A stretch of DNA of 64,000 bases from Vibrio fortis. Its GTDB lineage: Bacteria > Pseudomonadota > Gammaproteobacteria > Enterobacterales > Vibrionaceae. Below the pieces are notes generated by a model. The model was given only the letters and a program-made list of their open reading frames with translations, made no database searches and was not told the origin of the DNA. The DNA lies in NCBI RefSeq assembly GCF_000695685.1, contig NZ_JFFR01000025.1:186001-250000 (forward strand), read 5' to 3'. The translations under genes and the position numbers were made by a program. Below are positions 38,767 to 48,620 of this stretch, piece by piece. Positions within the stretch are counted from its first letter, which is position 1; each line of letters starts with the position of its first letter.

Positions 38767-39675
38767 ATGGTTATGTTGAAGAAAAAAGAAAATTTAGAAG
38801 CGATCGAAAAGTTCTCTGAGAACTTAGAAATTGAAGGTCGTAGTTTGTGGCAAGATGCGCGTATTCGTTTTATGCGTAACAAAGCTGCGATGGTGAGCCT
38901 GTTTATTCTGACACTGATGGTATTGGCGGTTATCTTCCTACCAATGCTGGCTCAATACACTTATGACGATACTGACTGGTATGCAATGCACGTTGGTCCA
39001 AACGCTGATCACTGGTTTGGTACTGATAGCTTAGGTCGTGACCTTTACGTACGTACTCTCATTGGCGGACGTATCTCGTTAATGGTTGGTGTGATGGGGG
39101 CCTTCGTAGCGGTACTGATTGGTACGCTTTACGGTGCTGCTTCAGGCTTTATTGGCGGTCGTACTGACCGAGTGATGATGCGTATCCTTGAGATCTTGTA
39201 CGCGGTTCCATTCATGTTCCTAGTTATCGTACTAGTAACCTTCTTTGGTCGTAATATTGTACTTATCTTCGTTGCGATCGGTGCGATTGCTTGGCTTGAT
39301 ATGGCGCGTATTGTACGTGGTCAAACGCTGAGCCTACGTAGTAAAGAGTTCATTGAAGCTGCTCACGTATGTGGTGTAAGCAAGTGGAAGATCATTACAC
39401 GTCACATCGTTCCAAACGTACTGGGTATCGTAGCGGTTTACTCAACTCTACTTATCCCAAGCATGATCCTGACGGAATCATTCCTATCTTTCCTTGGTCT
39501 TGGTGTTCAAGAGCCTATGACAAGCTGGGGCGCACTGCTTCAAGAAGGTTCGCAGACGATGGAAGTTGCTATCTGGCAACTGGCATTCCCTGCTGCATTC
39601 ATGGTAGTCACGCTGTTCTGCTTTAACTATGTAGGTGACGGCCTGCGCGACGCGCTTGATCCAAAAGACAGATAA
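38767..39675 (+). CDS. oppC: Oligopeptide ABC transporter permease OppC
   Basis: A 302-residue permease partner of OppB. It has a cytoplasmic N-terminal extension (residues 1-38, LEIEGRSLWQDARIRFMRN) and the EAA loop EFIEAAHVCGVSKWKIITRH (about residues 195-214). Features such as HWFGTDSLGRDLYVR are standard. Two in-frame ATGs two codons apart are possible starts; AGGGA suits the first. Confidence 0.95.
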   Translation: MVMLKKKENLEAIEKFSENLEIEGRSLWQDARIRFMRNKAAMVSLFILTLMVLAVIFLPMLAQYTYDDTDWYAMHVGPNADHWFGTDSLGRDLYVRTLIGGRISLMVGVMGAFVAVLIGTLYGAASGFIGGRTDRVMMRILEILYAVPFMFLVIVLVTFFGRNIVLIFVAIGAIAWLDMARIVRGQTLSLRSKEFIEAAHVCGVSKWKIITRHIVPNVLGIVAVYSTLLIPSMILTESFLSFLGLGVQEPMTSWGALLQEGSQTMEVAIWQLAFPAAFMVVTLFCFNYVGDGLRDALDPKDR

Positions 39676-39723
39676 ACTAAATAGCAAATAAAAATATAAA
39701 AGCTATAAAAGATTAAGGAAGCA

Positions 39724-40698
39724 ATGATGAGCTTATTAGATGTCAAAGACCTGCGCGTCGAATTTACCACTCAAGATGGTATCGTAACCGCAGTAAATGA
39801 CTTGAACTTCTCACTTAACCAAGGCGAAACGCTAGGTATCGTAGGTGAGTCAGGTTCAGGTAAATCACAGACTGTATTCTCTATCATGGGGTTGCTGGCA
39901 AAAAACGGCATCATCTCTGGTAGTGCAAAATTTGAAGGTAAAGAGATTCTTAACCTTCCAGAAAAAGAGCTAAACAAAGTTCGTGCTGAACAGATCGCGA
40001 TGATCTTCCAAGATCCAATGACTTCGCTTAACCCTTACATGAAGGTAAGCGATCAATTGATGGAAGTTCTAATGCTTCATAAAGGCATGGGTAAAGCAGA
40101 AGCATTCGAAGAATCTGTACGTATGCTTGAAGCCGTTAAGATTCCAGAAGCGCGTAAGCGTATTACCATGTACCCACACGAATTCTCCGGCGGTATGCGT
40201 CAGCGTGTAATGATTGCAATGGCGCTACTTTGTCGTCCTAAGCTGCTTATCGCCGATGAGCCGACAACAGCACTGGACGTAACTATTCAAGCACAAATCA
40301 TGGAGCTGTTGAACGAACTGAAAGATGAGTTCAATACAGCAATCATCATGATTACCCACGATTTGGGTGTTGTTGCGGGTTCTTGTGACAAAGTACTTGT
40401 TATGTACGCAGGTCGTACCATGGAATACGGCACTGTAGATGAAATCTTCTACAACCCAAGCCACCCATATGCGGAAGGTCTGTTGAAAGCGATCCCTCGT
40501 CTAGATACAGAGGGTGAGATTCTTCCAACTATCCCAGGCAACCCGCCAAACTTACTTCGTCTACCACCAGGCTGTCCTTACCAAGACCGCTGTCATCGTG
40601 TAATGGACCGTTGTAAGCAAGAAGCACCGATTCTGACGCCATTCGGAAATGACCGTCAACGTGCATGTTTTTCTGATTGGGAGGCTTGGAAAAAATGA
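39724..40698 (+). CDS. oppD: Oligopeptide ABC transporter ATPase OppD
   Basis: A 324-residue ATPase with Walker A GESGSGKS, signature FSGGMRQR and Walker B LLIADEPTTALD. The C-terminal peptide-importer domain has the Cys motif CPYQDRC...C, which binds an iron-sulfur cluster in related ATPases. It works as a heterodimer with OppF. Its stop overlaps the oppF start. Confidence 0.96.
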   Translation: MMSLLDVKDLRVEFTTQDGIVTAVNDLNFSLNQGETLGIVGESGSGKSQTVFSIMGLLAKNGIISGSAKFEGKEILNLPEKELNKVRAEQIAMIFQDPMTSLNPYMKVSDQLMEVLMLHKGMGKAEAFEESVRMLEAVKIPEARKRITMYPHEFSGGMRQRVMIAMALLCRPKLLIADEPTTALDVTIQAQIMELLNELKDEFNTAIIMITHDLGVVAGSCDKVLVMYAGRTMEYGTVDEIFYNPSHPYAEGLLKAIPRLDTEGEILPTIPGNPPNLLRLPPGCPYQDRCHRVMDRCKQEAPILTPFGNDRQRACFSDWEAWKK

Positions 40699-41687
40699 GT
40701 GTAGATAAGCAGTTACTATTAGACATTAAAGACCTTAAGGTTCACTTTAGCATCGCTGCTAAATCTGCATGGCCTTGGGCTAAGCCTTCTAACCTTAAAG
40801 CGGTTGATGGCGTTGATATCCACCTTTATGAAGGCGAGACGCTGGGCGTAGTAGGTGAGTCAGGTTGTGGTAAGTCAACATTTGCTCGTGCAATCATCGG
40901 ATTGGTTGAAGCAACAGACGGTGAAGTAATGTGGTTAGGTCAAGACCTAACGAAAATGGAAGAGGTTCAACGTCGTGAAACTCGTAAAGAGATTCAGATG
41001 ATTTTCCAAGACCCACTTGCATCGCTTAACCCGCGTATGTCAGTAGGTGACATCATTGCTGAGCCGCTAGAGACGTTCTACCCAGAGCTTTCTAAGCAGG
41101 AAGTAAAGGACCGCGTTAAAGAGATGATGGCGAAGGTAGGTCTACTACCAAACGTAATCAACCGTTACCCACACGAGTTCTCTGGTGGTCAGTGTCAGCG
41201 TATCGGTATCGCGCGTGCACTTATCTTAAAGCCTAAGATGATCATCTGTGACGAACCGGTTTCGGCACTTGACGTATCTATCCAAGCACAAGTTGTTAAC
41301 CTTCTGAAAGAGCTGCAAAAAGAGCTAGGTCTTTCACTGGTATTCATCGCGCACGATTTGTCAGTGGTTAAACACATCTCTGACCGTGTATTGGTAATGT
41401 ACCTAGGTAATGCTGTTGAGCTAGGCGAATCAGATGCACTGTTCTCTGATCCTAAACACCCATACACCAAGGCACTGATGTCTGCAGTTCCAATCCCGGA
41501 TCCTCGTATTGAGCGCAGCAAGACAATTCAGATGTTGGAAGGTGATCTACCATCACCAATCAACCCACCATCAGGCTGTGTATTCCGTACTCGTTGCCCT
41601 CAAGCGACAGAGGCGTGTGCAGAGACAAAACCTAAGATTCAAGGTAACGACGTTCACGCGGTATCTTGTCTTCATGTTCAGGTTTAA
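40695..41687 (+). CDS. oppF: Oligopeptide ABC transporter ATPase OppF
   Basis: A 330-residue ATPase with Walker A GESGCGKS, signature FSGGQCQR and Walker B IICDEPVSALD, and a C-terminal CVFRTRCP ... C motif. The start MSVDKQ overlaps the oppD stop in an ATGA junction; a start 18 bases upstream (MGGLEK) is less likely. It is the last gene of the opp operon. Confidence 0.95.
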   Translation: MSVDKQLLLDIKDLKVHFSIAAKSAWPWAKPSNLKAVDGVDIHLYEGETLGVVGESGCGKSTFARAIIGLVEATDGEVMWLGQDLTKMEEVQRRETRKEIQMIFQDPLASLNPRMSVGDIIAEPLETFYPELSKQEVKDRVKEMMAKVGLLPNVINRYPHEFSGGQCQRIGIARALILKPKMIICDEPVSALDVSIQAQVVNLLKELQKELGLSLVFIAHDLSVVKHISDRVLVMYLGNAVELGESDALFSDPKHPYTKALMSAVPIPDPRIERSKTIQMLEGDLPSPINPPSGCVFRTRCPQATEACAETKPKIQGNDVHAVSCLHVQV

Positions 41688-41715
41688 TAAAACGTAATTC
41701 AGCCTGTGACAGGCT

Positions 41716-41749
41716 TAAGCGTGGCTGGTCAAACGGTCACGCTTTTTTT
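41716..41749 (+). terminator. opp operon terminator
   Basis: Stem AAGCGTG / CACGCTT with an inner imperfect pairing, followed by seven T. Confidence 0.85.
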
Positions 41750-41783
41750 GTCTGTAGCGCTTATTCAAATAATTCGAACAACT

Positions 41784-41823
41784 AAGCCAACTTCTTCTAG
41801 TTTTGAAAAAGTTGGCTTTTTTT
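41784..41823 (+). terminator. Second terminator upstream of yqjG
   Basis: Stem AAGCCAACTT / AAGTTGGCTT with a 16-17-nt loop and a run of seven T. It is only 35 bp after the opp terminator and 48 bp before the yqjG ATG. It may be a back-up terminator or a leader attenuator of yqjG. Confidence 0.75.
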
Positions 41824-41871
41824 ATACTGGTTGTGTTTGGTATAAAAAGTTCGGATATGAAGGGGTTCAAG

Positions 41872-42810
41872 ATGGGTAAGTTAATACAAGGTGAGTGGCA
41901 TGATGTCTGGTACGACACTAAGGCAAGCAATGGAAAGTTCGTTCGTGAAGATGCAGGCTTTCGTAGCTGGGTAGAGAACCGCGCAGACGCGCCGTTTCAA
42001 CCCGAAAGTGGACGTTACCATCTGTATGTTTCTCTGGCTTGCCCTTGGGCACATAGAACACTTATTTTCCGTGAGCTTAAAGGCCTAACTGAACATATCG
42101 ATGTCACCGTTGTGTGCCCTGACATGATGAGCGAAGGTTGGCAAATGGGGTTGCCTGAGCCATTGTTTGGCCATACCCGTCTACACCAAATCTACACACA
42201 AGCTAAGCCGGATTATACTGGTCGCGTTACGGTGCCAGTTCTGTGGGATAAGAAAACCAACACTATCGTGAGTAATGAGTCATCAGAGATCATTCGCATG
42301 TTCAACTCTGCGTTTAACGACTTAACAAGCAATAACGATGATTACTACCCACCTGCACTTCGTCACACGATCGATGAGTGGAATAATTTTATTTATCCGA
42401 ACATCAACAATGGTGTTTACCGTTGTGGCTTTGCGACTACCCAAGAGGCTTACGAAGAAGCATATGAAGGATTATTTGGTGCTCTGGATAAAGTCGATGC
42501 ACACCTAGCAAAAAGTCGTTACTTAGCTGGAGATAGCATTACCGAAGCGGATTGGCGTTTGTTCACGACTTTGATTCGATTTGATGCAGTGTATGTAGGG
42601 CACTTCAAGTGTAATAAAAAACGTATTGCCGACTACCCACACCTGAATGGCTACATGAAAGAGCTGTATCAAGTGAAGGGCATTAAAGAGACGACAGATT
42701 TCTACCACATCAAGCGTCACTATTATTACAGCCATACTGGTATAAACCCAACGCAAGTGGTACCAAAAGGTCCAGAGCTGGACTTAGACTCACCTCATGG
42801 GCGCGGTTAG
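41872..42810 (+). CDS. yqjG: Glutathionyl-hydroquinone reductase
   Basis: A 312-residue Xi-class glutathione transferase. The catalytic Cys is in SLACPWAHRT (about residue 47), and TVPVLWDKKTNTIVSNESSEI is the glutathione-binding region. It reduces glutathionyl-hydroquinones to hydroquinones with release of GSSG. The start at MGKLIQGEWHD matches E. coli YqjG and has GAAGGGG upstream; a longer in-frame start (41803) would begin inside the terminator and is rejected. Confidence 0.94.
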   Translation: MGKLIQGEWHDVWYDTKASNGKFVREDAGFRSWVENRADAPFQPESGRYHLYVSLACPWAHRTLIFRELKGLTEHIDVTVVCPDMMSEGWQMGLPEPLFGHTRLHQIYTQAKPDYTGRVTVPVLWDKKTNTIVSNESSEIIRMFNSAFNDLTSNNDDYYPPALRHTIDEWNNFIYPNINNGVYRCGFATTQEAYEEAYEGLFGALDKVDAHLAKSRYLAGDSITEADWRLFTTLIRFDAVYVGHFKCNKKRIADYPHLNGYMKELYQVKGIKETTDFYHIKRHYYYSHTGINPTQVVPKGPELDLDSPHGRG

Positions 42811-42842
42811 AATCAGTAATTGATTCACTTTTCTTCAGGCAT

Positions 42843-42875
42843 AAAAAAACCCTAGATAATCATCTAGGGTTTTTG
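42843..42875. terminator. Bidirectional terminator between yqjG and pta
   Basis: Stem AAAACCCTAGAT / ATCTAGGGTTTT with an AATC loop, A-rich on one side and T-rich on the other, between convergent genes. Confidence 0.92.
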
Positions 42876-42892
42876 CTTTCTGAAAAAGAGAA

Positions 42893-45058
42893 TTAGTTAA
42901 CTACTTTTTCTTCAGCTTGAGCTGCTTGGTCAGCTTGGATAGCCGTTAGAGCAACTGTGTATACGATGTCGTCAACTAGAGCGCCACGAGACAGATCGTT
43001 TACTGGCTTACGCATACCTTGAAGCATTGGACCGATAGATACTAGGTCTGCTGAACGTTGTACCGCTTTGTAAGTCGTGTTACCCGTGTTTAGATCTGGG
43101 AATACGAATACAGTCGCTTTACCTGCTACTGGAGAGTTCGGAGCTTTAGAAGCTGCAACGTTTTCCATGATAGCCGCGTCGTACTGTAGAGGGCCGTCGA
43201 TTACTAGATCTGGACGCTTCTCTTGAGCAAGTTTCGTTGCTTCACGTACTTTATCTACGTCTGCGCCCTTACCAGATTCACCAGTAGAGTAAGAGATCAT
43301 AGCAACGCGTGGTTCGATACCAAATGCCGCTGCAGAATCAGCAGATTGGATAGCGATTTCAGCAAGCTGTTCTGCTGTTGGATCTGGGTTGATCGCACAG
43401 TCACCGTAAACCAGTACTTGGTCAGGTAGCAGCATGAAGAATACAGAAGATACGATAGACGCATCAGGTGCAGTCTTGATGATTTGGAACGGAGGAACGA
43501 TAGTGTTCGCAGTCGTGTGAACAGCACCAGAAACTAGGCCATCAACTTCGTCGTTCTCAAGCATCATTGTGCCTAGGAATACTGAATCTTGTAGCTTCTC
43601 ACGAGCAACAACTTCAGTCATACCTTTCGCGCCACGTAGTTCAACTAGACGAGCAACGTAGTTTTCACGTACTTCGTCAGAGTTGATGATCTTAACGCCA
43701 GCACCTAGCTCAACGCCTTGCTGTGCAGCAACACGTTTGATCTCTTCAGGGTTACCTAGAAGCACACATTCCGCAATACCGCGCTCAGCACAGATAGCCG
43801 CAGCTTTAACTGTACGTGGCTCGTCACCTTCAGGAAGAACGATACGCTTAGCTGCTTTACGAGCGAATTCAGTTAGCTGGTAACGGAATGCTGGTGGGCT
43901 TAGACGACGAGACTTCTGAGTACCTTCCGTCATAGACTCGATCCAGTTGCCGTCGATGTGGCCTGCAACGTGTTCGTTGATGAACTCGATACGCTCTTTA
44001 TCGTCAGCTGGAACTTCTAGGCTGAAGCTCTGTAGGTTTAGAGATGTCTGCCAAGTGTTACCTTGCGCTTTGAAGATTGGTAGACCGCTTTCTAGAGCTG
44101 GTTTAATTAGCTCTTCGATTTCCGCAGGGATATCGTAGCCGCCAGTCAGAAGAACTGCACCGATCTCAACGCCGTTCATTGCTGCTAGTGCTGCTGCAAC
44201 GATTACGTCAGGACGGTCAGCCGAAGTTACTAGTAGTGAACCTGGCTTGAAGTGCTCAATCATGTGAGGCAGTGAACGCGCACAGAACGTGATGCTCTTG
44301 ATACGACGAGTGTTCAGTTCACCTTCGTTGATGATTTCAGCGTTTAGGTGAGAAGCCATGTCTGCAGCACGAGTCGCGATTAGCTCGATGCTCCAAGGTA
44401 CACAACCAAGTACACGGATTGGAGACGTGTTGAAGATCTCCATCACTTTTAGTTCGCTTTGCTGAGCGCTGTCTGAATCGTCAAAGATTTCAGATAGGTC
44501 AGGGCGAGTACGGCCTGCTTCATCAACTGGAGCGTTAAGCTTGTTAATGATAACACCAGAGATGTTTTTGTTCTTAGTGCCGCCGAAGTTAGAACATGCT
44601 ACTTCGATGCGCTCTTTAAGTTGAGCTGGGTTGTCTGTACCCGGAGTTGCAACAAGTACAATCTCAGCACCTAGAGTCGCAGCAATTTCTGCGTTCACTT
44701 GGTTAGCGAATGGGTGCTTACGAGTCGGTACTAGACCTTCGATAAGTGTTACGTCAGCATCTTTGTTGATCTGGTTGTAACGCTCAACAACAGTTTCTAG
44801 TAGCTCGTCCATGTTGTCGTTACCGATTAGGCTTTCAGCAACAGACATCGCTAGAGGTTGACCGATCTTAACATCGCTGTTTACGCCAACGATAGTTGAA
44901 GTTAGATCAGGTTGATCACCACCAGAGCGTGGTTGAGAGATTGGTTTATAGAAAGAAACCTTAACGCCTTTGCGCTCCATTGCGCGAAGAACACCCATGC
45001 TTGCGCTAGTTAGACCAACACCAGCACTTGTAGGGATAAGCATAATAGTACGAGACAT
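42893..45058 (-). CDS. pta: Phosphate acetyltransferase (long, regulated form)
   Basis: A 721-residue enzyme converting acetyl-CoA and phosphate to acetyl phosphate. It has an N-terminal P-loop-like domain ([19 protein letters not shown]), a central DRTGG regulatory domain (about residues 230-340) and the C-terminal catalytic PTA domain (about 390-715) with [11 protein letters not shown] and [10 protein letters not shown]. The long form is allosterically controlled in enterics. It lies 141 bp downstream of ackA; that gap contains two hairpins, so its level may be set separately. Confidence 0.97.
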   Translation of the reverse strand: MSRTIMLIPTSAGVGLTSASMGVLRAMERKGVKVSFYKPISQPRSGGDQPDLTSTIVGVNSDVKIGQPLAMSVAESLIGNDNMDELLETVVERYNQINKDADVTLIEGLVPTRKHPFANQVNAEIAATLGAEIVLVATPGTDNPAQLKERIEVACSNFGGTKNKNISGVIINKLNAPVDEAGRTRPDLSEIFDDSDSAQQSELKVMEIFNTSPIRVLGCVPWSIELIATRAADMASHLNAEIINEGELNTRRIKSITFCARSLPHMIEHFKPGSLLVTSADRPDVIVAAALAAMNGVEIGAVLLTGGYDIPAEIEELIKPALESGLPIFKAQGNTWQTSLNLQSFSLEVPADDKERIEFINEHVAGHIDGNWIESMTEGTQKSRRLSPPAFRYQLTEFARKAAKRIVLPEGDEPRTVKAAAICAERGIAECVLLGNPEEIKRVAAQQGVELGAGVKIINSDEVRENYVARLVELRGAKGMTEVVAREKLQDSVFLGTMMLENDEVDGLVSGAVHTTANTIVPPFQIIKTAPDASIVSSVFFMLLPDQVLVYGDCAINPDPTAEQLAEIAIQSADSAAAFGIEPRVAMISYSTGESGKGADVDKVREATKLAQEKRPDLVIDGPLQYDAAIMENVAASKAPNSPVAGKATVFVFPDLNTGNTTYKAVQRSADLVSIGPMLQGMRKPVNDLSRGALVDDIVYTVALTAIQADQAAQAEEKVVN

Positions 45059-45086
45059 TCGTATAAGTACCTTTAGCTATTGGATT

Positions 45087-45143
45087 AAAAAAGCTCAACT
45101 TCATATTCCTATTGGAGGGTAGGAATAGGAATAGAAGCTGAGC
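45087..45143 (-). terminator. Long hairpin with T tract between ackA and pta
   Basis: On the minus strand a stem of about 20 pairs with a few mismatches (GCTCAGCTTC...ATTCCTATT against AATAGGAAT...GAAG-TGAGC) with loop CCTACCCTCC is followed by six T. It has the form of an intrinsic terminator or attenuator ahead of pta. Confidence 0.75.
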
Positions 45144-45160
45144 CCCATTTTTGTATCAAA

Positions 45161-45190
45161 ATACCGCTAGCCAGGATGAGCTAGCGGTAT
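45161..45190 (-). terminator. Hairpin just after ackA
   Basis: A perfect 11-bp stem ATACCGCTAGC / GCTAGCGGTAT with an 8-nt loop, 10 bp past the ackA stop. The tail is T-rich but interrupted (ATTTTGATAC). It may stabilise the ackA mRNA end rather than terminate. Confidence 0.6.
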
Positions 45191-45199
45191 AAATCTTGA

Positions 45200-46396
45200 T
45201 TAAAGACCTGCTAGACGTGCAGTGTCTTCAGCGATTACTAGCTCTTCGTTAGTAGAGATAACCATCGCAGGGATGCGGCTGTCAGCAGTGGTGATAACAC
45301 CTTCACCACCGAAGCGAGCTTTCAGGTTAGCTTCGCCGTCAACTTCGATACCGAAGATGCCTAGGCGGTTGAGTACTAGTTCACGGATTGGAGCGCCGTT
45401 CTCACCGATACCACCAGTGAATACGATAGCGTCTAGACGACCGTCAAGAGTTGCAGTGTAGCCAGCGATGTATTTCGCTAGGCGGTGGCACATTACGTCC
45501 ATCGCGCGAGTTGCTGCTTCTTCTTTACCGTAGTTGTCTTCAACGAAACGACAGTCTGGAGAAACTGCAGTTAGACCAGCTAGGCCAGACTCTTTAGTTA
45601 GCATGTTGTTGATTTCTTCAACAGAGTAACCTAGAGAATCGTGTAGGTGGAAGATGATCGCAGGATCGATGTCACCACAACGAGTACCCATTACTAGACC
45701 TTCAAGAGGAGTAAGACCCATAGAAGTGTCTACAGATTTACCGTTCTTGATTGCACAAACAGATGCACCGTTACCTAGGTGACAGTTGATGATGTTTACT
45801 TCATCAGCTGGCTTGCCTAGTTGCTCAGCTACTTCGCGAGCGATGAATAGGTGAGAAGTACCGTGCATGCCGTAACGACGGATGCCGTGCTCTTCGTATA
45901 GGTTGTACGGTAGAGCGTATAGGTAAGACTCTTGAGGCATTGTTTGGTGGAATGCAGTATCAAATACAGCAGACATTGGTAGGCCAGGGAATGACTTTTG
46001 AGCCGCCTTGATACCGATGATCGCAGCTGGGTTGTGAAGTGGTGCTAGAGCAGCACAGTCTTCGATACCTTTTAGTACGTCGTCAGTGATTAGTGCAGAC
46101 TGAGTGAACTTCTCGCCGCCGTGTACAACACGGTGACCAACTGCTGCTAGGTTTTCAGCAAGTTCTGGCTTAGAAGCAAGAATAGTTTCTACCATGAACG
46201 CTAGCGCTTCTTCGTGAGCCGCGCCATTACCTAGCTGAGCTTCGTGTTTGCCGTCAAGTTTCCACTTGATGCGAGCTTCAGGAAGGTGCAGACACTCTGC
46301 AAGACCTGTTAGATGCTCGTCACCGTTTTCTGCGTCAACAACAGCGAATTTAAGAGAAGAACTACCGCAGTTTAAAACTAAAACTAGCTTAGACAT
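45200..46396 (-). CDS. ackA: Acetate kinase
   Basis: A 398-residue acetokinase that makes ATP and acetate from acetyl phosphate. The ASKHA-fold motifs are [14 protein letters not shown] at the N terminus, [21 protein letters not shown], and FTGGIGENG near residue 325. The length is normal and the codon use strongly biased. It forms the acetate pathway with pta downstream; yfbV is divergent, the same arrangement as in E. coli. Confidence 0.97.
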   Translation of the reverse strand: MSKLVLVLNCGSSSLKFAVVDAENGDEHLTGLAECLHLPEARIKWKLDGKHEAQLGNGAAHEEALAFMVETILASKPELAENLAAVGHRVVHGGEKFTQSALITDDVLKGIEDCAALAPLHNPAAIIGIKAAQKSFPGLPMSAVFDTAFHQTMPQESYLYALPYNLYEEHGIRRYGMHGTSHLFIAREVAEQLGKPADEVNIINCHLGNGASVCAIKNGKSVDTSMGLTPLEGLVMGTRCGDIDPAIIFHLHDSLGYSVEEINNMLTKESGLAGLTAVSPDCRFVEDNYGKEEAATRAMDVMCHRLAKYIAGYTATLDGRLDAIVFTGGIGENGAPIRELVLNRLGIFGIEVDGEANLKARFGGEGVITTADSRIPAMVISTNEELVIAEDTARLAGL

Positions 46397-46737
46397 GAAT
46401 GACTACCTGTAAATTTGTCTGATAAAATCAGTTAAGGGTGAAAATCAATCACAAGAATAGACGAAGCACACAAGCTTGCGTACTAATCTTGGTCAAAAAA
46501 ACATTAATTTCCGTATAAGTGAATGTCGCCTTTCGTCATAAAAGGGACAGGTGCAATCCTTGCAGAGGTCGTCACAAAGTTGCTTAAATTGTAAATAAGG
46601 GCAACAATGAGATTGAGGTCTGCAAATAATAGCGATATTGTGCAAATATAACAAAAAAATTTGAAAGAATATTATTTTTCGTCAATTTTTTGCGTTTTTA
46701 GTTGATGATTTCAACTTTTTTTTAACGGGAGACTCAT
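46397..46737. other. Divergent regulatory region between ackA and yfbV
   Basis: A 341-bp stretch without a gene, AT-rich toward yfbV. A small palindrome CTGATAAAATCAG (46419-46431) lies in the ackA leader just upstream of its AGGT ribosome-binding site. I recognise no clear FNR, ArcA or CRP site. Confidence 0.45.
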
Positions 46738-47190
46738 ATGAGCAATAGAGTTGGGTTAGCCAGTAGTTTAAAAGATGGCCAAAAGTACATGGATCTCTGG
46801 CCTGTCAGAAAAGAGTTAAATGCGATCTTTCCCGAGCAACGCATCATTAAGGCTACTCGCTTTGGTATTAAGGTTATGCCAGCGATCGCCGCGATCAGCA
46901 TTTTAACGCAGATGGTATTCAACAATTATCAAGCGATGCCACAAGCCGTCGTTATGGCCTTGTTTGCGATTAGCTTACCACTGCAAGGCATGTGGTGGCT
47001 GGGTAACCGATCCAATACGCAATTGCCACCAGCATTGGTATCTTGGTATCGTGAACTGCATGAAAAGATTACTGAAACTGGCTTTGCTTTAGAGCCAATG
47101 AAGTCTCGCCCACGCTATAAAGAGTTGGCGATTATTTTGAATCGGGCCTTCCGACAACTTGATAAGTCATCAATGGAGCGTTGGTTCTAA
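46738..47190 (+). CDS. yfbV: UPF0208 membrane protein YfbV
   Basis: A 150-residue inner-membrane protein with two helices (about residues 44-64 and 70-88). Its start [22 protein letters not shown] is typical of the UPF0208 family. Its location divergent from ackA matches E. coli. Its function is not well defined; the E. coli gene has been linked to chromosome terminus organisation. A GGGAG ribosome-binding site precedes the ATG. Confidence 0.93.
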   Translation: MSNRVGLASSLKDGQKYMDLWPVRKELNAIFPEQRIIKATRFGIKVMPAIAAISILTQMVFNNYQAMPQAVVMALFAISLPLQGMWWLGNRSNTQLPPALVSWYRELHEKITETGFALEPMKSRPRYKELAIILNRAFRQLDKSSMERWF

Positions 47191-47226
47191 GTTAAACCAA
47201 GGTTCAAACAACATCATAAAACACTG

Positions 47227-47255
47227 CGCCCTAGAGACTCCTTTGGGGCGTTTTT
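47227..47255 (+). terminator. yfbV terminator
   Basis: A stem with CGCCC / GGGCG arms and a weaker inner part, followed by five T. Confidence 0.75.
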
Positions 47256-47402
47256 GAACTCTTCTACTCCGACTGTTCTTTTGTGCGCCTAGTCGCCTTT
47301 TTGATTTTCCATTTCAGACCTTTCACTCTAATTTTTGAAGCTAGCTCATAAATTCGACACTTGTTGCACTTTTGTTACTTTTAGCTTTCGTTACTTTACT
47401 CT

Positions 47403-47422
47403 TACTGGTAATACTATCAGTA
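47403..47422 (+). promoter_or_regulatory. LexA-type palindrome upstream of the ABC substrate-binding gene
   Basis: TACTG-GTAATACTAT-CAGTA has perfect arms and exact CTG-N10-CAG spacing of the gamma-proteobacterial LexA operator. It ends 78 bp before the ATG at 47501, within a -10-like TA-rich stretch. Another palindrome-binding repressor cannot be excluded. Confidence 0.55.
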
Positions 47423-47500
47423 ATGTAATAACACGCCATTCTATTTATGCAACAGTGGATATATAGAAGCAGGCAAGAGAGTGCATCACAGGGAGTGTTG

Positions 47501-48469
47501 ATGAAAATGAGGTTGAATTGGTCGAGTGCCATGTTGTTTAGTGTGGTGGCGCTCTTTTATTCTGGCGTCTCTCTAGCAAGCAGTGCAAAAGTTTCTATCT
47601 CCCAGATTATCGATCACCCTGACTTAAACGCAGCGCATAAAGGGCTGATTGATGGCTTAAAATCTCGTGGTTATGAAAATGGTAAGAATTTAGAGCTGAC
47701 ATCACAAGTCGCAGACGGTAAGCCTGCCCAAGCCGCTAGGATTGCTAGAGAATTAGTGAGCAAAAACCCACACGTGCTGGTTGGAATCGCGACTCCATCT
47801 TCTCAGGCGTTGGTTTCAGCAACGCGCACCATTCCTATTGTGTTTACAGCAGTGACGGACCCTGTTGGTGCGCGTCTGGTAAGACGTTTGGAAAAGCCGG
47901 GTCGCAATGTAACGGGTTTGTCTGATCTCTCACCAGTGCATCAACACGTCGAGCTTATTAAACAGTTGATGCCCGATGTAGATTCTATCGGTGTTGTCTA
48001 TAACCCAGGGGAGTCGAATGCAGTCGCTCTAACGTCAATGCTGAGAGACACAGCGAAACAATACGATTTAACACTGCATATCGAGCCAGTGTTCACTGTT
48101 GATGAGGTGGAAGAGAAAACTCGTCTGGTGGCTGCCAAATCTGATGTGGTGTATGCGATGACCGATAATACAGTGGCAAGTGCCATCGATGATCTGATTC
48201 AAGCCGCCGATAGCCAGAACACACCTGTCGTTGCGGGGACCACCGCGTATGTCAAAAATGGTGCGGTTATTGGAGCTGGTCTTGATTACTACCAAATTGG
48301 CTTAGAAACGGCAGAGTATGTGGCTGCGATTTTAGAGGGTGAAAAGCCGGGGAAGCTAAATGTAAGAACGCCTAAAAGCTCAACTCTCAAGATAAATCTT
48401 GAGGCACTAAAGAAGTTTCGAATCACATTGCCAACTTCCATTTTAGATCAAGCGACAAGCGTGCAGTAA
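47501..48469 (+). CDS. ABC transporter substrate-binding protein (PF04392 type)
   Basis: A 322-residue periplasmic protein with a signal peptide (about 1-27, ending SLASS). It belongs to the ABC_sub_bind family: SISQIIDHPDLNAAHKGLID at the start of the mature part, PHVLVGIATPSSQAL and IPIVFTAVTDPVGARLV in the middle, and AVIGAGLDYYQIGLETAEYV. Family members are linked to uptake of aromatic amino acids in some bacteria, but the ligand here is unknown. No permease or ATPase gene lies beside it, so it either works with a distant transporter or alone. GGGAG precedes the chosen ATG; a start at 47447 lacks this. Confidence 0.88.
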   Translation: MKMRLNWSSAMLFSVVALFYSGVSLASSAKVSISQIIDHPDLNAAHKGLIDGLKSRGYENGKNLELTSQVADGKPAQAARIARELVSKNPHVLVGIATPSSQALVSATRTIPIVFTAVTDPVGARLVRRLEKPGRNVTGLSDLSPVHQHVELIKQLMPDVDSIGVVYNPGESNAVALTSMLRDTAKQYDLTLHIEPVFTVDEVEEKTRLVAAKSDVVYAMTDNTVASAIDDLIQAADSQNTPVVAGTTAYVKNGAVIGAGLDYYQIGLETAEYVAAILEGEKPGKLNVRTPKSSTLKINLEALKKFRITLPTSILDQATSVQ

Positions 48470-48473
48470 ACGA

Positions 48474-48524
48474 TAGCCCTACAAAACACTAACCAGTGAA
48501 CTTTATTTGAACAATGTAGGGCTA
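48474..48524 (+). repeat. Inverted repeat after the substrate-binding gene
   Basis: TAGCCCTACA and TGTAGGGCTA are perfect 10-bp arms 31 bp apart, with a small inner hairpin (CACT / AGTG). There is no T tract. It could be an mRNA 3'-end structure. Confidence 0.45.
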
Positions 48525-48620
48525 CAAAGCGTGATCCACTTTAATTGTTGATAGTTTTCACATTGTTACGAATAGGATTTTTCATATCTTTAGCGAATCA
48601 ATCAACGTTCGAGATTCGTT

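Noticed and set aside
41803..41871. N-terminal extension of yqjG adding a hydrophobic segment
   Set aside because: The extra codons begin inside a terminator stem and its T tract; the internal ATG has the ribosome-binding site and matches the family start.
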